Below are positions 47,501 to 62,516 of a stretch of DNA of 64,000 bases, one piece after another (the first letter of the stretch is position 1; every line of letters begins with the position of its first letter). The notes beneath the pieces were generated by a model. That model saw nothing but the letters and a program-made list of their open reading frames with translations. It did not search any database and was not told the DNA's origin. The stretch covers positions 15,439,726 through 15,503,725 of the forward strand of contig OY987232.1 in the NCBI GenBank assembly GCA_963920705.1, read 5' to 3'. Position numbers and translations under genes: made by a program. Origin of the DNA: Odiellus spinosus. Taxonomy: Eukaryota; Arthropoda; Arachnida; Opiliones; Phalangiidae.

Positions 47501-50500
47501 CAAAATGAGAGTAACCATTAGCAAAAGCATTAATGCTGACACTTAATGGGCTGTGTGCTGAAAAGTCACGCATTTGCTGAAAAATTCCTACGCGTCAATG
47601 TTTATAACGAGGGAAACTACGCACGGAATTAAGCCATTTATATTTCATTCTATAGCTTGTACGTAAAAAGTTTACCTAACACTTAAGTTCTTAGCCTACA
47701 ACTCTTACCAGAAGTAGATGAAACCCTCCTATGAAGTCTACTACTCTAATGTTCCATATAGCGCTCCTCTCCAATTTTACGAGATTGGAGGGGTCCTACT
47801 TCATACCCCCTGTCTACGAAAAATTGGAAATTCTCCCTCTCCACAAACGACGTTTTTTTTGACGAACTCCAAGGCTGCTAGAGATATTCGCTCGACGAAC
47901 TCCCGCTCCGAAAATATCAACCGTTAGGAGGCGTACGAATCGCGATTTTTGAGCCATAACCCATACAGAGAGGGGTAGACAAGACCCGGGAGTAATAGAC
48001 TTCAAAGGAGGGTTTCATCGGCTTCTGCTTTTATTTAAAGGACCACCGTCATCAGAAATGGGTTTTCTTATGTAAAAAACAAAGGAAGATATAGGAAGAA
48101 ATAAGTTTAAAATGTATGATAAAATAGGAAAATAATTAATTAAAAGTAGGAACCACGCTTATTATTGCATCACAACTCTCGCCACCGGTTTAAACACGGT
48201 ATTAATATGATCCAATTGCTTAAATAGTATGGTTTTTTACAGACTATTTTAAATGGAAAATGTACAGTTAAGCTAAAATAATCTTATACAGCCACAGCTG
48301 ACAGTATGATTTATAACTTTACCCTTAACTAGAGATTTTGAGTAGAAATATAGGAGATTATAGGAATTGCCATTAAATTATAGGAGAAAATAGGAAGGAG
48401 GTGAAAATATAGGAAAAAATTGGAAATATAGGAAAAGTGGTCACCCTGCAAACTTTAAAAATTAAACTTCAAAAACTTGTCTAAAAAACCGAAAATAAAT
48501 TCAAAATCTGTTTCATTTTTAGCTCCAAGTTCCCCTTTAAAAATGCACACCTTAATTGAAAGGAATAGCTCGGGAACAGCGACTAAATGATATCTCAATT
48601 TGGGTTAAAATCGTGGAAGAAACTCGAAAGTTTTCAAATATTTCTTATCGGCGAATGAAAAACTCGTATCAATTTCCTAAATAACAATGAGTAGGAATTG
48701 TAAGTTTGCCGTTACATTCGGGTATACGTTAACACTCGAATAAGAAATGGATATTTTAATATCTGATTGACATTCGCGATGGTCTTATTCAATTAACAAT
48801 AGTTATAAGAATTCCGAGCTCTATAAACATTATATAAATATGAACGTTGTATCATTTTAATTCTATAAAAATTCAAGATATAGAAACACAAGTTTCCCAA
48901 CCCGTTAAATCGTTACACGCGGGTTGTCTCCTAGTATCCACCCATACTGTGATCCACCCACCGAATTCTACTTCCACCCGTTCCGCTATTTTCGGTCAAA
49001 AATCTTACTAACCACCTCATCCACACCCCATCTTGTTTCAAAAAGAACCTTCCGCCGCCCGTTTTAGCCCCCTGAAGACCTACGTAGTCCGAGAATACTT
49101 GCCGACGGTGGGAGAAATGGGTGGAAACCCCCTTTTTTTTGTCCCTAGGCTACGATTTTCATAGTATTGACGGATCTCCCTCAAATCCCACCCCTCCCCG
49201 CCTTTTCTCTCTTGAATTTTCGCTCCGCGAACCACACCAAGCAAGCGAGCCCGGAGACGATTTTTTGTAGTTAAAGGGGTAATGAAAAGAAAATAGTCAG
49301 TTACTGAAATGTTATTAGCGGTTGGACTTAATACAACTTTTATTAATTGGATAATTTTGCTCTAATTCTATCAGAAGCCGATGAAACCCTCCTTTGAAGT
49401 CTATTACTCCAGGGTCTTGTCTACCCCTCTCTGTATGGGTTAGTTTCAAAAAGCGCGATTCGTACGCCTCCTAACGGTAGATATTTTCGGAGCGGGAGTT
49501 CGTCGAGCGAATATCTCTAGCAGCCTTGGAGTTCGTCAAAAAAACGTCGTCGTTTGTGGAGAGAATTTCCAATTTTCCGTAGACAGGGGGGTATGAAGTA
49601 GGACCCCTCCGATCTCGTAAAATTGGGAATTTTACCCATACAGAGAGGAGCGCTATATGGAACATTAGAGTAGTACACTTCAAAGGAGGGTTTCATCGGC
49701 TTCTGATTCTATGAAAACTGAATTTTCAAACCTAATTTAAGCCTAATTCATAAACTCAAAAAAAATTGTATAGCCAAAGGCAGCCAGGGGCGGAAATAAG
49801 AATATTTTCTTTTTGGACAATTGTCCAGTAACGTCCTTCACAAATTTAAAGTTATTGGACATATCGGATATAGCCAGAATTCTTTTCTTATTGCTGGACA
49901 AATGTCCAGTACCCCTCTCCAAAGTGAAATGTTATTTGGAAAATTTATCGGATAATGTCCAGTGAACTTGCGCTTATTTCCATCCATGATCGCAACTAAA
50001 AAAAGGTTGCGCTGCCTTTGACTGTACAATTTTGTTGCGTTTATGAATTTTTTGTTTTAACTAACAAAATTTAGTAGACTGGCTTTCTTCATTTTCCTAA
50101 AATTTGAAGCTATCGATTGCGTATCTATGAAACTTATAATAATATTTCATAGCTATAGTCTAAACTATTAAAATATATTTATTGAAATAATTCATCAAAA
50201 AAATTATCTTATTTTTTATCTCCAATCAGTACGTTTTATTATCTCTTTAAAAATCGTTTCAATCCCTTACCCCCGCGCAATCTTCTCTTCCCCCAGTTTT
50301 GCCGCCCACCGTCACCCACTTTCTCTCCAGCCAGAGAGCTAGGCCTAGCGCTATCTTTAATCCCGTAAGCGTCACGTGACCAATATTGACGTCAGCCCGC
50401 CGCCACCGTTTTCTCTCTAGCTGGCTCGTTCGCCTATTTTTCCTCCCCCTCGCCTAGTCTCCCGTCGAACCCCCCTTCCTCCCAGCGTGTGACGCGGCTC

Positions 50501-53500
50501 CGTACTCCCCATATTCGCGGTGGGCCGTATCGGGTGGAGGGCGTCTAGAGACCTACTACGAAAACCCACAGTCCCCTTCAACAAACCGTAAAGCGATCTA
50601 AAAATATTTTATAAAATAACCCTAAAATCGCGTCGTCAATCGGTCAAGTTTATATCCAAGATTACCTAACGAAGAACACGGATTAATCGCCGTCTTAATA
50701 ATCAGGTATGGAAGGCGTTTTTACGTCCTAAAAGTCGCAACTTTCTTTGTTCGCGCCTCCCTCCGTTATTCCGTAGGCCGGAGTCTCCCCGTTTCTCCCG
50801 ATCTCCCCCACTCTCTCCCGCCCGTCTCTCCTCCCGGCTCCGCTAGCGAAGACAACGAGGCCTAGGGAGAGCGACGTCGGGCTTTACCCTCCATCATGGC
50901 CCCCAAAACAACCTCCCTATTCTCCCTGGTCGCGTATCTCATCGAGCTATAGGTTAGCGTCTCGACCGAGACTTTGACTTCATTCTTCACCACTTCGCCA
51001 TTACTCGCTCCCGCTAACTTTTTTTCTCCCCTCGGTGTCTTCTTTTCTATTTGGCATATTTTCCCGCTCACCTCGCAGCCTCTTCTATTTTCAAAATAGG
51101 CCTAGTACTCTCGTTTTCGCATCTCTCTCTCTCTTAATTTCTATCCTAGCGTTTTTATTAATAGGCGAGGCACTAAGCCAGGTTTGATCATTTTTTTTTC
51201 ACACTCCTAACGGAGATCTTAACGAGCATTAGAGGCCACTGTTTTGACGCGTTTCTCCTCCAGTGTCAAGGCAAAAACGTAATCGGGCCTAATTTTAAAT
51301 CTATAATTTCGAGTTTGGGTAGAAATAGGCGGGAAATTATAGGAAACTGAGGTATTGGTAGAGATTCCCGTTAAAATCAATTTTTACCATCGGGATACGA
51401 AGGTGCATGTATATCCGGTATTTTTTCTAAATTTAAATATACTATAATGTATCCTAAACAGGCTGTGTACTACTTTCACGTCCAAAACGCCGTGGATTTT
51501 GGGCCTTTTAGTTCGTAAAAGAGTAAAATTTCAATCCAGGAAAATAGGTTACAAATATATTGGTACGCATTAAGCCTATGCCTGACAGAAATTGGCGGGA
51601 AATTAATGAACGGAAACATGACGTAAAAATGTCATTTCCCGCCATAATCGATTAGTCTAGCTACTAGCGCGTGACCTTGATTATTAAATCCGGTTTTAGG
51701 CCTAATTCGGAAGCCACGCTAATTGAATCACGCGACGTCTTATTTTTAAAATAAGCAAACCGTTATTTTCAAGGTCGCGTTCTATTACCCAACTTGTTTC
51801 TATTGTCTTCGATTAGGAATATTTTTTAGACTGAAAATGTTTTCTTTTAAATATTTATCAATTCTCTCAATTTATTTCTGGTTTTAATGCCGTTATGGTA
51901 GACGTAGAGATATTCTCATTCAAGCGTTTGACTTGGTTTTGAGTTTGTTCATCTTTAGATTTACTATTCGATGTATTATAATTAATACGTGCAAAGGCGG
52001 AAGGTTTGATTCAACGCTTAGGTTCCTAAGCCTCTGATGTTATGGTCCCCCATATAATTTCATTACCTTATATGAGTCGAACAAAATTTACAGACGCCGT
52101 TATCGATTACTATACGTACTTCTTCCCATCGGGGTATTTTAATTCGGGTAGGAGATATAGGGGCGGGGCTTCGGAATGTTTTCAGCTTCCGGTCTTCGTT
52201 GTATCCATAATTGAGATTTAAGGTTTCTTATGATACAACTATTGATTTGTTTAAGGGTCTAACATTAATACTAATTGACTAGTTACGTAATGACTTTAGT
52301 ACAGGCGAAGTCCTAATTACAGGTTGTGTAATTGTTTGGTGAAATTCTGCCTAATCAGTGCTTCTGAATACAGATTTAATTTTGTTGTTTTTGTCTCCAA
52401 AAATGTCCTGATTATGGATTATGTATTTTTATTTGGAATTTAAACAAAAATTGTGCAACTGATTAAGAATATTTGAGATTATTAACAAATTATTTGGGGT
52501 TATCAGGTTATTGGCAGATAAGTTGGAGTTGTTGACAAATTATTCTCGGAGATATTGGCAAATTATTATCTGGGAGGTTATTGTCAAATTATACTCTGGG
52601 AGGTTATTGTCAAATTATACTCTGGGAGGTTATTGTTAAATTATACTCTGGGAGGTTATTGTTAAATTATACTCTTGGAGGTTATTGTTAAATTATACTC
52701 TTGGAGGTTATTGTCAAATTATACTCTGGGAGGTTATTGTCAAATTATGCTCTGGGAGGTTATTGTCAAATTATGCTCTGGGAGGTTATTGTCAAATTAT
52801 GCTCTGGGAGGTTATTGTCAAATTATACTCTGGGAGGTTATTGTCAAATTATACTCTGGGAGGTTATTGTCAAATTATGCTCTGGGAGGTTATTGTCAAA
52901 TTATACTCTGGGAGGTTATTGTCAAATTATACTCTGGGAGGTTATTGTCAAATTATACTCTGGGAGGTTATTGTCAAATTATACTCTGGGAGGTTATTGT
53001 CAAATTATACTCTGGGAATTATTGACAGGTTATGAGATAGTGAGATTTATTGTAAAATTATACTCTGGGAGGTTATTGTCAAATTATACTCTGGGAGGTT
53101 ATTGTCAATTTATACTCTGGGAGGTTATTGTTAAATTATACTCTTGGAGGTTATTGTCAAATTATACTCTGGGAGGTTATTGTCAAATTATGCTCTGGGA
53201 GGTTATTGTCAAATTATGCTCTGGGAGGTTATTGTCAAATTATGCTCTGGGAGGTTATTGTAAAATTATGCTCTGGGAGGTTATTGTAAAATTATACTCT
53301 GGGAGGTTATTGTCAAATTATACTCTGGGAGGTTATTGTCAAATTATACTCTGGGAGGTTATTGTCAAATTATACTCTGGGAGGTTATTGTCAAATTATA
53401 CTCTGGGAGGTTATTGTCAAATTATACTCTGGGAGGTTATTGTCAAATTATACTCTGGGAGGTTATTGTCAATTTATACTCTGGGAGGTTATTGTAAAAT

Positions 53501-56500
53501 TATACTCTGGGAGGTTATTGTCAAATTATTCTCTGGGAGGTTATTGTCAGATTATTCTCTGGGAGGTTATTGTCAGATTTTATTCTGGGAGGTTATTGTC
53601 AAATTTTATTCTGGGAGGTTATTGTCAAATTTTATTCTGGGAGGTTATTGTCAAATTATACTCTGGGCGGTTATTGTCAAATTATTCTCTGGGAATTATT
53701 GACAGGTTATAAGATAGAGAGATTTATTGTAAAATTAAGTCACGATTATAGATTTATTTTGTAAATTTTATCAAAACTTCATGCATGTGGCATATTATTA
53801 ATCCTAATTAAGGATTATATGGGATTATTTATAAAGTGTGCTGCAACTGTAAAACTTTGTTAAATCGGGGAAATTTGTATGAACCTTGTTAATGTCAAAA
53901 AACGTTCACTTGATGATATTTTAAATTATCTTATTTAAATACGCCCCTTTGGTGTCCTAAAATAACACGAATTGTTATTATAATATTATTATTTGGGCTT
54001 TATAGGTATTTGTTAGATAATGTCCCGAACGTATAATGTCAAAAGAACTCATGTGCACAAAATTTTTGAATTTTTGGCATTAGAATTTTAACTAAAGTTA
54101 GGCTGTTTTTGAGTGCAAAACCTCTTAACTAGGGTTGTCAGTTTAGCTCCGCCTACTCTAGTATCTACCCGAATAAAAATATCCGTGTTCTAATTTACTG
54201 ACGCAGTTAGAAATCTACGAAGCGATGAATTTGCAATAGTTTATGCGTAATATCAGAGATATATAAAAAAAACCCTCGGGGGGAAGTATGAAAGGTAGGC
54301 AAAATCGACGAACAACAAGTGCCCGGCGTAAATCGCGGCGGATCGACACAACGCTTTACTCCCAAAAAATAGTTACACCATTTTGAACCTCACAAAATTT
54401 TCCCTACGCACACTTCCGGAACTCGCGAGCTGAAGTCAACCTTCGACTCCATTTTAACAGACAGCCTGACTCCCGAGACAGGAAGTTCTAAACACAAATC
54501 GAGCCGTCTTTTTTATACAAAGACCATTTACTAGAGTAGCGACATTGAGAAGTCCAGCGCGAGCTAGTGGCCTTGATAGTCAGTAGCGGGCTCTTGTTGT
54601 TCGTGATGTTTAGCATTGGTAGTATAGGGGCTTTCATACTTCCCCCCGAAGGGGGTTATTATTTACCTCTGGTAATATCGAAATTTTGATTTCATTTTAA
54701 AAGCTACGTTCACACTTGACTCTTTCAAACCGCTTCGAATGTTCAAATCTACTCTTCGAGATCTTAATTGGATTTTTTGATGAAAGATCTACACGGGTGA
54801 CCCCAAAATATTATAATTTGACCTTTCCAAAGCGGCTCAAAACGGTTTCAAACTCTCTAGTGTGAACGCAGCTTTTGAAAGGGCACGTCTCGCACAGAAT
54901 TTTTCACGCTGATGTTTTGCTGATATAGAATATATTGCAATATTAGATTATAATTTATTTGATATACCGAGGTTGAAACGAAAGTGGACATCCAGGGTTG
55001 CCACAGGTCAGGGAAAACCGGGAATAGTCAGGGAATTTGAAAATGAAACAAAAAAGTCATGGAATTTTAAGATATTTTAAAAAGTCAGGGAATTTAAAGA
55101 TCTTTCAAGAGCCAGGAAATTACAATCATTGTGTGCAGAAACTATTTGAAGCTGACCGTGTCAGTGGTATCAGAAGCCGATGAAACCCTCCTTTGAAGTC
55201 TATTATTCCTTGGTCTTGTCTACCCCTCTCTGTATGGGTTAGTTTCACAAAGCGCGATTCGTACGCCTCCTAACGGTAGATATTTTCGGAACGGGAGTTC
55301 GTCGAGCGAATATCTCTAGCTGCCTTGGAGTACGTCAAAAAAACGTCGTCGTTTGTGGAGAGAGAGTATTTCCAATTTTCCGTAGACAGGGGGGTATGAA
55401 GTAGGACCCCTCCGATCTCGTAAAATTGGGAATTTTACCCATACAGAGAGGAGCGCTATATCGAACATTAGAGTAGTAGACTTCAAAGGAGGGTTTCATC
55501 TACTTCTGGTGGTATAGATTAGAACAAAGATACGCGTGCAAAAGTTTGGCGAACGCGATTGCAAAATAATATAAAAAATAAAAGGTTAAAGATTGAGTAG
55601 TATTACCTGAAACGGTCAGGGAAAAAACCGGGAAAAGTCAGGGAATTTGAATCTGAAAAAACTGTGCCAACCCTGATCTTCTTTTATTTCTGATAAATAA
55701 GCCGCGTTCATACTAGACCTTGGAATCGATTTAAACCGTTTCAAAACGTTTCCCTGGACTCGTGTGAACAGGAAACCGTCTTTTCTCAAATCGATTTGAT
55801 TCGATTTCTCGAAACTGCTTAGGGAACCAGTTTCGTACCGATTCAGTTTCAACAACCGATAGATGGAGCTACGATAAACCGATTTATAAAGAAAATGTGT
55901 GAACACGTGACGCTTAAAACGATTCCTGGCGATTTGAATATCGGTTTGATTTTACCGTTTCAAATCGATTAAGAAATGCTAGTGTGACCGTAGCTTATGA
56001 AACATCGGAACTTGTAGCTTTTCATTACAATTTACAGTATATTTTGTTCAAAATGATCATTATTTGAAGCTTTCGTTGTGATCTTAAGAGTGTTCCTAAT
56101 TTAATTTTGACTTGAAATGTTTTTGGATTGGTTTTGTAATTCCACCGCAATTTGTCAGTCATGCGCAAAGCTTTGGCAACCAATTACCTCTTTAAAATGA
56201 GAATGCAACCTAACAAGTGTTTTTTTATCGATTCCTTATCGTTTAAATAGACCTAATCTAGCAATAAAAATATTAAAAACAAATATTAAACTAGAAATAA
56301 ATTTTAAACTTAACCGGAAAATAGGCTTAGCGGGATTCATGGAGATCCTGAATTGCGTCCGTGTAAGGTCTAGCGACCAATGAGCAAAGGCCCGTCGTTC
56401 ACGCGAGATCTCCACGAGACTTGCAGTCGCGTGCGATTGGTCGCTAGATCTTACACGCGAGGAAATCAGGACCTCCATAAATTCCGCTAAGCCTATTTTA

Positions 56501-59500
56501 AGGTAAGTTTTAAATTTAAAACCTGAAAATAGGCTTAGCTAAATTCATTGAGATCCTGAATTTCTTCGTATTGAAGGGTCATTGGTTAATCGAATACTGT
56601 TTGAAGTCTCGCCTTTGCTCATTGGTTGCTGACCCATCAATGCGAATAAATTCAGGATCTCTGTGAATCCAGCTAAGCCTATTTTGAAGCTAAGTAACTG
56701 ATTTTTAGTTTACTATTTGTTTTTAATTTTAGTTAATGGTGGATAAGGCTTATTTAAACGACATGGAATCGATAAAAAATCGTATGTTATTAGGTTATAA
56801 ATCTTATGTGTAGCCTTGCTTCGTTCTTACTGACAAATCAAGGTCAGTGGAAAGTGCTTGGATTCATTGAATCTTTGGATTTGCTAATTTTTTGCTTTTT
56901 GTTTCTTGCACTATTTAAAACGCTTATTCTTCCTTTACTCTTTATCTATATTCTGTAAATCATAAGTAATATAATAGATATAAGTATGACATCACTACGT
57001 ATTGTTTCAAAACTTAATTTCTAGGTCAAACTAAGTGTGTTACGCTGTGATAGAGAGAATAATTCTAAATTAGCATAATTTAAAATGCACCAATCATAAA
57101 ATTAGGTAATTTGTGATTAGGTTCGTAGGCTATTGGTCTAATTATTATATTAATGTGAAGGTTGAAGTTAACTTATTCTAAGATAAAGTAGAAAACATAA
57201 TCCAAAAATGGGCTTAGAATATTATCCGCGTTATACGTTCGGATAAAAAAATTCAAAATTTATTTTCGTGAAAAATAACGAATAAAAAGATGATTTAAAA
57301 TCTTAGTTTCGTCGTTTTATTTATATTCTTCGAATTAAAAGTCAATTTGAAATATTTTTCTTATATTTTAGACTAATTCTGGAAACGCGAATGTTTCTTA
57401 TCCATCGTTATACGTTTGAATACGAGTAATTTATAGATAGATAAAGCGGTGAAGGCTTATCTTCGGGTAAACCTTTTAACAATTATACGAATATACAAAT
57501 TTTATTTTTTAGTTACAAACAATTTATCCGAAAATAAAATATCTGAAAATATACGAATAACTTAAGATAATGGTTATCCGATTCCGAGCTCTACTCGAGT
57601 CTCAGATAAATCTCTCTATCACAATTAATTTTGATTGTTATACTTATATCTATATCTGAATCAATGATCTTAATTTTTATTAAGATAAGCCCGTTCTACT
57701 TACTTCTAGTTAGGCCTTTGTTGCATAATTTGTTTTATTTGTTTTCGTTTTTTGTTAATATAGTTGAATGAAGGTGTTTTTGAAAGCCGAGTGATCAAAA
57801 AACTTATAATTTCTGGGATATGGAATGGTAAGCATCAGAACAAAGCGAAAAAGATATTATTTATTCAGTTTAGGAAGATAAGCGTTTATAATACCATTGA
57901 ACCCTTATACTTTCCATCAAGCACTGATAAATTATTCAAATAATTAGCTAAGATACCTACCTCATTTTAAGTTAAGACTTTTTGAGCAAAATAATATTCA
58001 AAATTTTTTAATTAAATATATTTTTAATAAATTTTGGGGCATTCAGGATAATATAGTAGTACCAAAAGTTTTTGACTTTATTCCTCCATAAAAGTAAACA
58101 ACGCCCCGTATCTTAATACTATCTGGAAAGGTCCGGGTAAATGTACATGCAGATTCTGATTCGAGACACCCTAGCGGCCGCAATCGCCGTGTAAATAGTG
58201 AAAGCGGAAGCGCCACTCTGCGGAGAAATTCCGCTGAGTTGGGGGGAAGACAATGAAGTCAAGCGCGGCCCGCCTCAATTTAGTCTCCCTCTCCTGACTC
58301 AAAATATCGAAGGAAGAGTCCAAATTACTCGAGCCAGACGGGGGTGATGACTTTTTTGGTTATTTTTAAGTGATGGGCTATGACGTTTACCTGAGCCTTT
58401 GCTGATAGTATTAAGCTACGGGGCGTTGTTTACTTTTATTAAATAAAGTGATAAACTTTTGCATATGTATATATATTTCGAATCGTTTTTCAACGAATTT
58501 TCTGAAAATTCTAGCCAATAGTGAAGGTTGTGGGTTCGACATCTTGTTCGAATGCTGCTAACTACGTCACGAAATCACGTGATGTTAAGGTTATAGAGGG
58601 CAATTATTCCGTTTTCATAAAACGCTAGGGGTCAGAGGGCTCAGAATTCACTCGGAAGAGACCCGAGCTTGATAGATAACACGGATATAGAAAAAATAAG
58701 CATAAAAAATGCTCGGTGCTCACGAGCTCTATGATCTTTACAAGCTATGACGTAGCTGATGACGTCGTCCAATTGTAAATGATAAAAAAGCCGTGGCAAT
58801 ATTAAGAATTTAGTTATGTCTCGATTTTGATGTTATTAGTATCATTTTTAAGCTCACGGTGAGTTAATTATTAATTATATCTTAGTTGAATACAAAACGT
58901 GAATTGAAATGACACCTGTCCATTATAAATGTGTAGGAATTTCTTAATTCTACTCGTCAGTCTTACAGGAACTATAGGGGCACCCTTTTTTGAAGAAGAG
59001 GCGGCTCCAAGGGGAGTTATAAGACATTATTATTGTCGGGCGCGGGTGGATGGATTCTATCCAAATAATCTAAACGTAAAGGCGGAGGTGGCAGGGGTAA
59101 AAAATATGGGGAACGGAATAGGTTTTGCAAAGGTGTGGGGTGATCCTAGAAAAGACTAAAGAGGAGATTGCCGGCTTGACGGAGGCCACCAGGTCCGCCC
59201 AAAATTGTTTCCTAAGTGGGTGGTAAAATAGAATGAGTGGGGGGTCTTCTATCTTCTCCTGGTTTAGTGTATATACACTTGGGTGTAAGTCAAAATCCAT
59301 GGGATATCCAAAACAACGCTGAAACAAATTGTAGTTAAGTCGGTAGTAAAGGGTTTTTAGTACGATGAAAAAAACACAAGATGGCACTGATTTTCAAAAG
59401 CCACGTTCATACTAGACCTTGGAATCGATTTAGATCGTTTGAAAACGTTCCGCTAAAGTCGTGTGAACAGGAAACCGTCTTTTATCGAATCGATTTGATT

Positions 59501-62485
59501 GGGTTTCTCGAAACTGCTTCGGGAACCAGTTTCATACCGATTGATGAAGCTACAATAAATCGATTTAATGTAGCTTCATCTATCGGTACGAAACAGGTTA
59601 CCGAAGCAGTTTTCCACTCACACGACTCTAGTGAAACGTTTTGAATTGGTTTAAATCGATTCCAAGGCCTAGTATGAACGCAGATAATCATACCGATTGG
59701 GTTTCACCAAGAATCCATTCAGGTTCCATAAGAATATGGGAGCATAGCTCCAGCCTCTGGTACCATCCTCCCAAACTTTGTAACAAAAGTTCGTCCGCAA
59801 TTTTCGTAACATTTGTACGCTTAGATCTTTTTTCGGTCGGCTCCATTTTTATTACCCAAAATATTATGTCAAGGTCGTTAGTGGCGCGGGTTAATAATAG
59901 ATGTCAGGAGCGATTTACTTGTAAAATCGATTCGAAGCGGACGAACTTTTGCTACAAAGTTTGGGAGGATGGTTATTGAATCGCGGCCCTCCCATATTCT
60001 TATGGAACCTGAATGAATTCTTGGTTTCATCAACCGATAGATGAAGCCACAGTAAAATCGATTTATAAAGATAATGCGTGAACACATGACGCTTAAAACG
60101 ATTCCTGGCGATTTGAATATCGGTTTGATTTGACCATTTAAAACCAATTAAGAAATGCCAGAAGCCGATGAAACCCTCCTTTGAAGTCTATTACTCCCGG
60201 GGCTTGTCTACCCCTCTCTGTATGGGTTAGTTTCAAAAAGCGCGAATCGTACGCCTCCTAACGGTAGATATTTTCGGAGCCGGAGTTCGTCGAGCGAATA
60301 TCTCTAGCAGCCTTGGAGTTCGTCAAAAAAACGTCGTCGTTTGTGGAGAGAGAGAATTTAGAATTTTCCGTAGACAGGGGGTATGAAGTAGGACCCCTCA
60401 GATCTCGTAAAATTGTGAGTTTTACCCATACAGAGAGGAGCGCTATATGGAACATTAGAGTAGTAGACTTCAAAGGAGGGTTTCATCGGCTTCTGGAAAT
60501 GCTAGTGTGACCGTAGCTTAAGTGACAAGTGTGAACGTACCCTATATCTCTTTTAAAACCCGAATAAATGTACCCTGTTCCCGGCTTAGAGGGTGCCCAC
60601 CGTCAACACCGGGAGGTGTAGGTGGGCGACATTTATATTCCATATAGGGATATTCCTCCCGAGATAATTATTTTCTCTACCTAAGTTTAAGTCTTACAGG
60701 AGTGTCGATTTTGTTCCGGCATGATCGCCTTCGCGATATGTTTAGTTTATTATTTTAGTAATAATCGCGTTATCGGTTTGTTTTAAATATGAAATTTCAT
60801 CTGGTTTCCACAATTTTCCCAAGAAGGTACTATTACATAGTAAGTAGTTATGTTCTTGGTTTTCAAATTATTATCTATTTCCCGTCAAAGGGATTTTAAA
60901 GGGAGAATGCAACCTAACAACAAGCCTAATCCACCAATAAAAGGTTTACAAAACAAATATTAAACTAGAAATAAATTTAAAATAGGCTTAGCTGGATTTA
61001 TGGGAGATCCTGAATCTCTTCGCGTTGATTAGTCAAAGACCAATGATCAAAGGTCCATCGTTAAGGCGAGATCTCCATGAGTCTTCCAATAATATTCGAT
61101 TGATCTCTGACCCTTATCTGACCTTATCTGGTTAATAACGTAATTAACGATAGCTTTGATATGAAGGCTAGGACTTTGTTTTAAGTACTTTTACGGAAAA
61201 GACGGCACGAAAGCAGTGCTAGAATGCGCGAGAATCAGTCACGCGACCTTAGTGATGACGTAGTATTGCTGGTAATATTTATTTTAAAATTTTCCAATAT
61301 GTATTTTTACTGTCGCGGTAATTTTGTTCTATGATATATGTATATATATTTTTAATCGTTTTTTAACGATATTTCCGAAAATTTTACTCAATTTAAATTT
61401 GGAGTTCACGAAAAATCCTCACTTTATCTTAGTTATAAATAATTAATGCGTTGCTCTCACCATTTTTTTTTTAGAAATTTATATTATTTTGCTTTTTAGC
61501 CTCACCTCCCAACTAACAGGGGGGTTACCTCTAGGCTCTTATATTGTATGAGGTGCTGTTGCAGTTGTAGTAGTAGTAGGGAAAATTGCATAAACTCTAA
61601 AAATCTTGGAAAAATTTCCAAAAAGTCGAATCATTAGGGTCATCTTGTGAATGCTATTTAAAACAATATTCAAAATATTTCAAGAGAAATTTAAAATTCA
61701 AATGACATAGATAAGGTTAATTGTTATGGTCGTTTTTAACGATCTTACTGAAAATGACGGAGGCCATAACTTATTGATGTATAACCGCCACCCTCCAAAG
61801 CCCCCCCCCCCTTAAGTACTCGATAAGTCAACCTCTTTTAGTACCTTAAGGATATGTCAGTCATGGAGGCAGTGTGGTAGCGCACCGTTTTCATATTGTT
61901 GAATATTTTAACGATTAACGTAAAATGAAAAACCTAATTGTTTCCAATGTTTTATTAAATCTGTGATTATTAAAGTACAGTTATTTTATGGGTGGCCTGT
62001 AACTTTAACGTTACGTCCTTTGTATTTAATTCTCATAGGCAGAAATTAAGAAGGAAGAGTGTGGTGTTTGGTGGAATTGCAATCAACAAGACGGCGGTAT
62101 ATCTCAACTTCAGCAACATCACGCGGATGCTAACGTATCCGTCTCCCTCGCGGCCCTCGGGCAGAACTATAACGGTGCTCAACTTCCCTCAATGAGACCC
62201 GGTTGTCGAACGATGGAAGCCAGCTATCCTCCTATTTCGTACAGTTACGGGTTAACGGGTGTTCCGGACGGAATATTTACTAATCAAAATATCGGGAAAC
62301 ACGTCAGCGCCCTTTGGAGAACCGCTGGCGTCACGGGTAACTTAGCCGCGGGACCATACGGCGCGGCCAATCACGGCATCTACAATAACTGGGTCGTACC
62401 CACCTCTAATGGGAACGCCAATAACGTCCCGGCCCCTTCTTCAAACGCCGAACAACAACAGCAACAACAACAGCAGCAGCAAAAT

Positions 62486-62516
<31 letters not shown>

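Larger units (their letters stand above)
59398..60519. mobile_element. Nested cluster of three MITE families
   Basis: The outer material is of the 55699-55996 family: a self-palindrome at 59398-59683 followed by the right part of a second copy ending GTGACCGTAGCTT. A family 1 MITE (59708-60023) and a family 2 MITE (60159-60495) are inserted into that second copy, each with its own 7-bp duplication. Confidence 0.85.

Noticed and set aside
52701-53702. 333-codon open frame
   Set aside because: It is read from a 26-bp tandem repeat; similar frames exist in the other phases and composition is purely repeat-driven.
25924-60510. Recurring 60- to 75-codon frames with MKPSFEVYYSNV or MKSTTLMF starts
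   Set aside because: They occur in every family 2 MITE copy, in both orientations, and come from its terminal repeats; not a conserved gene.
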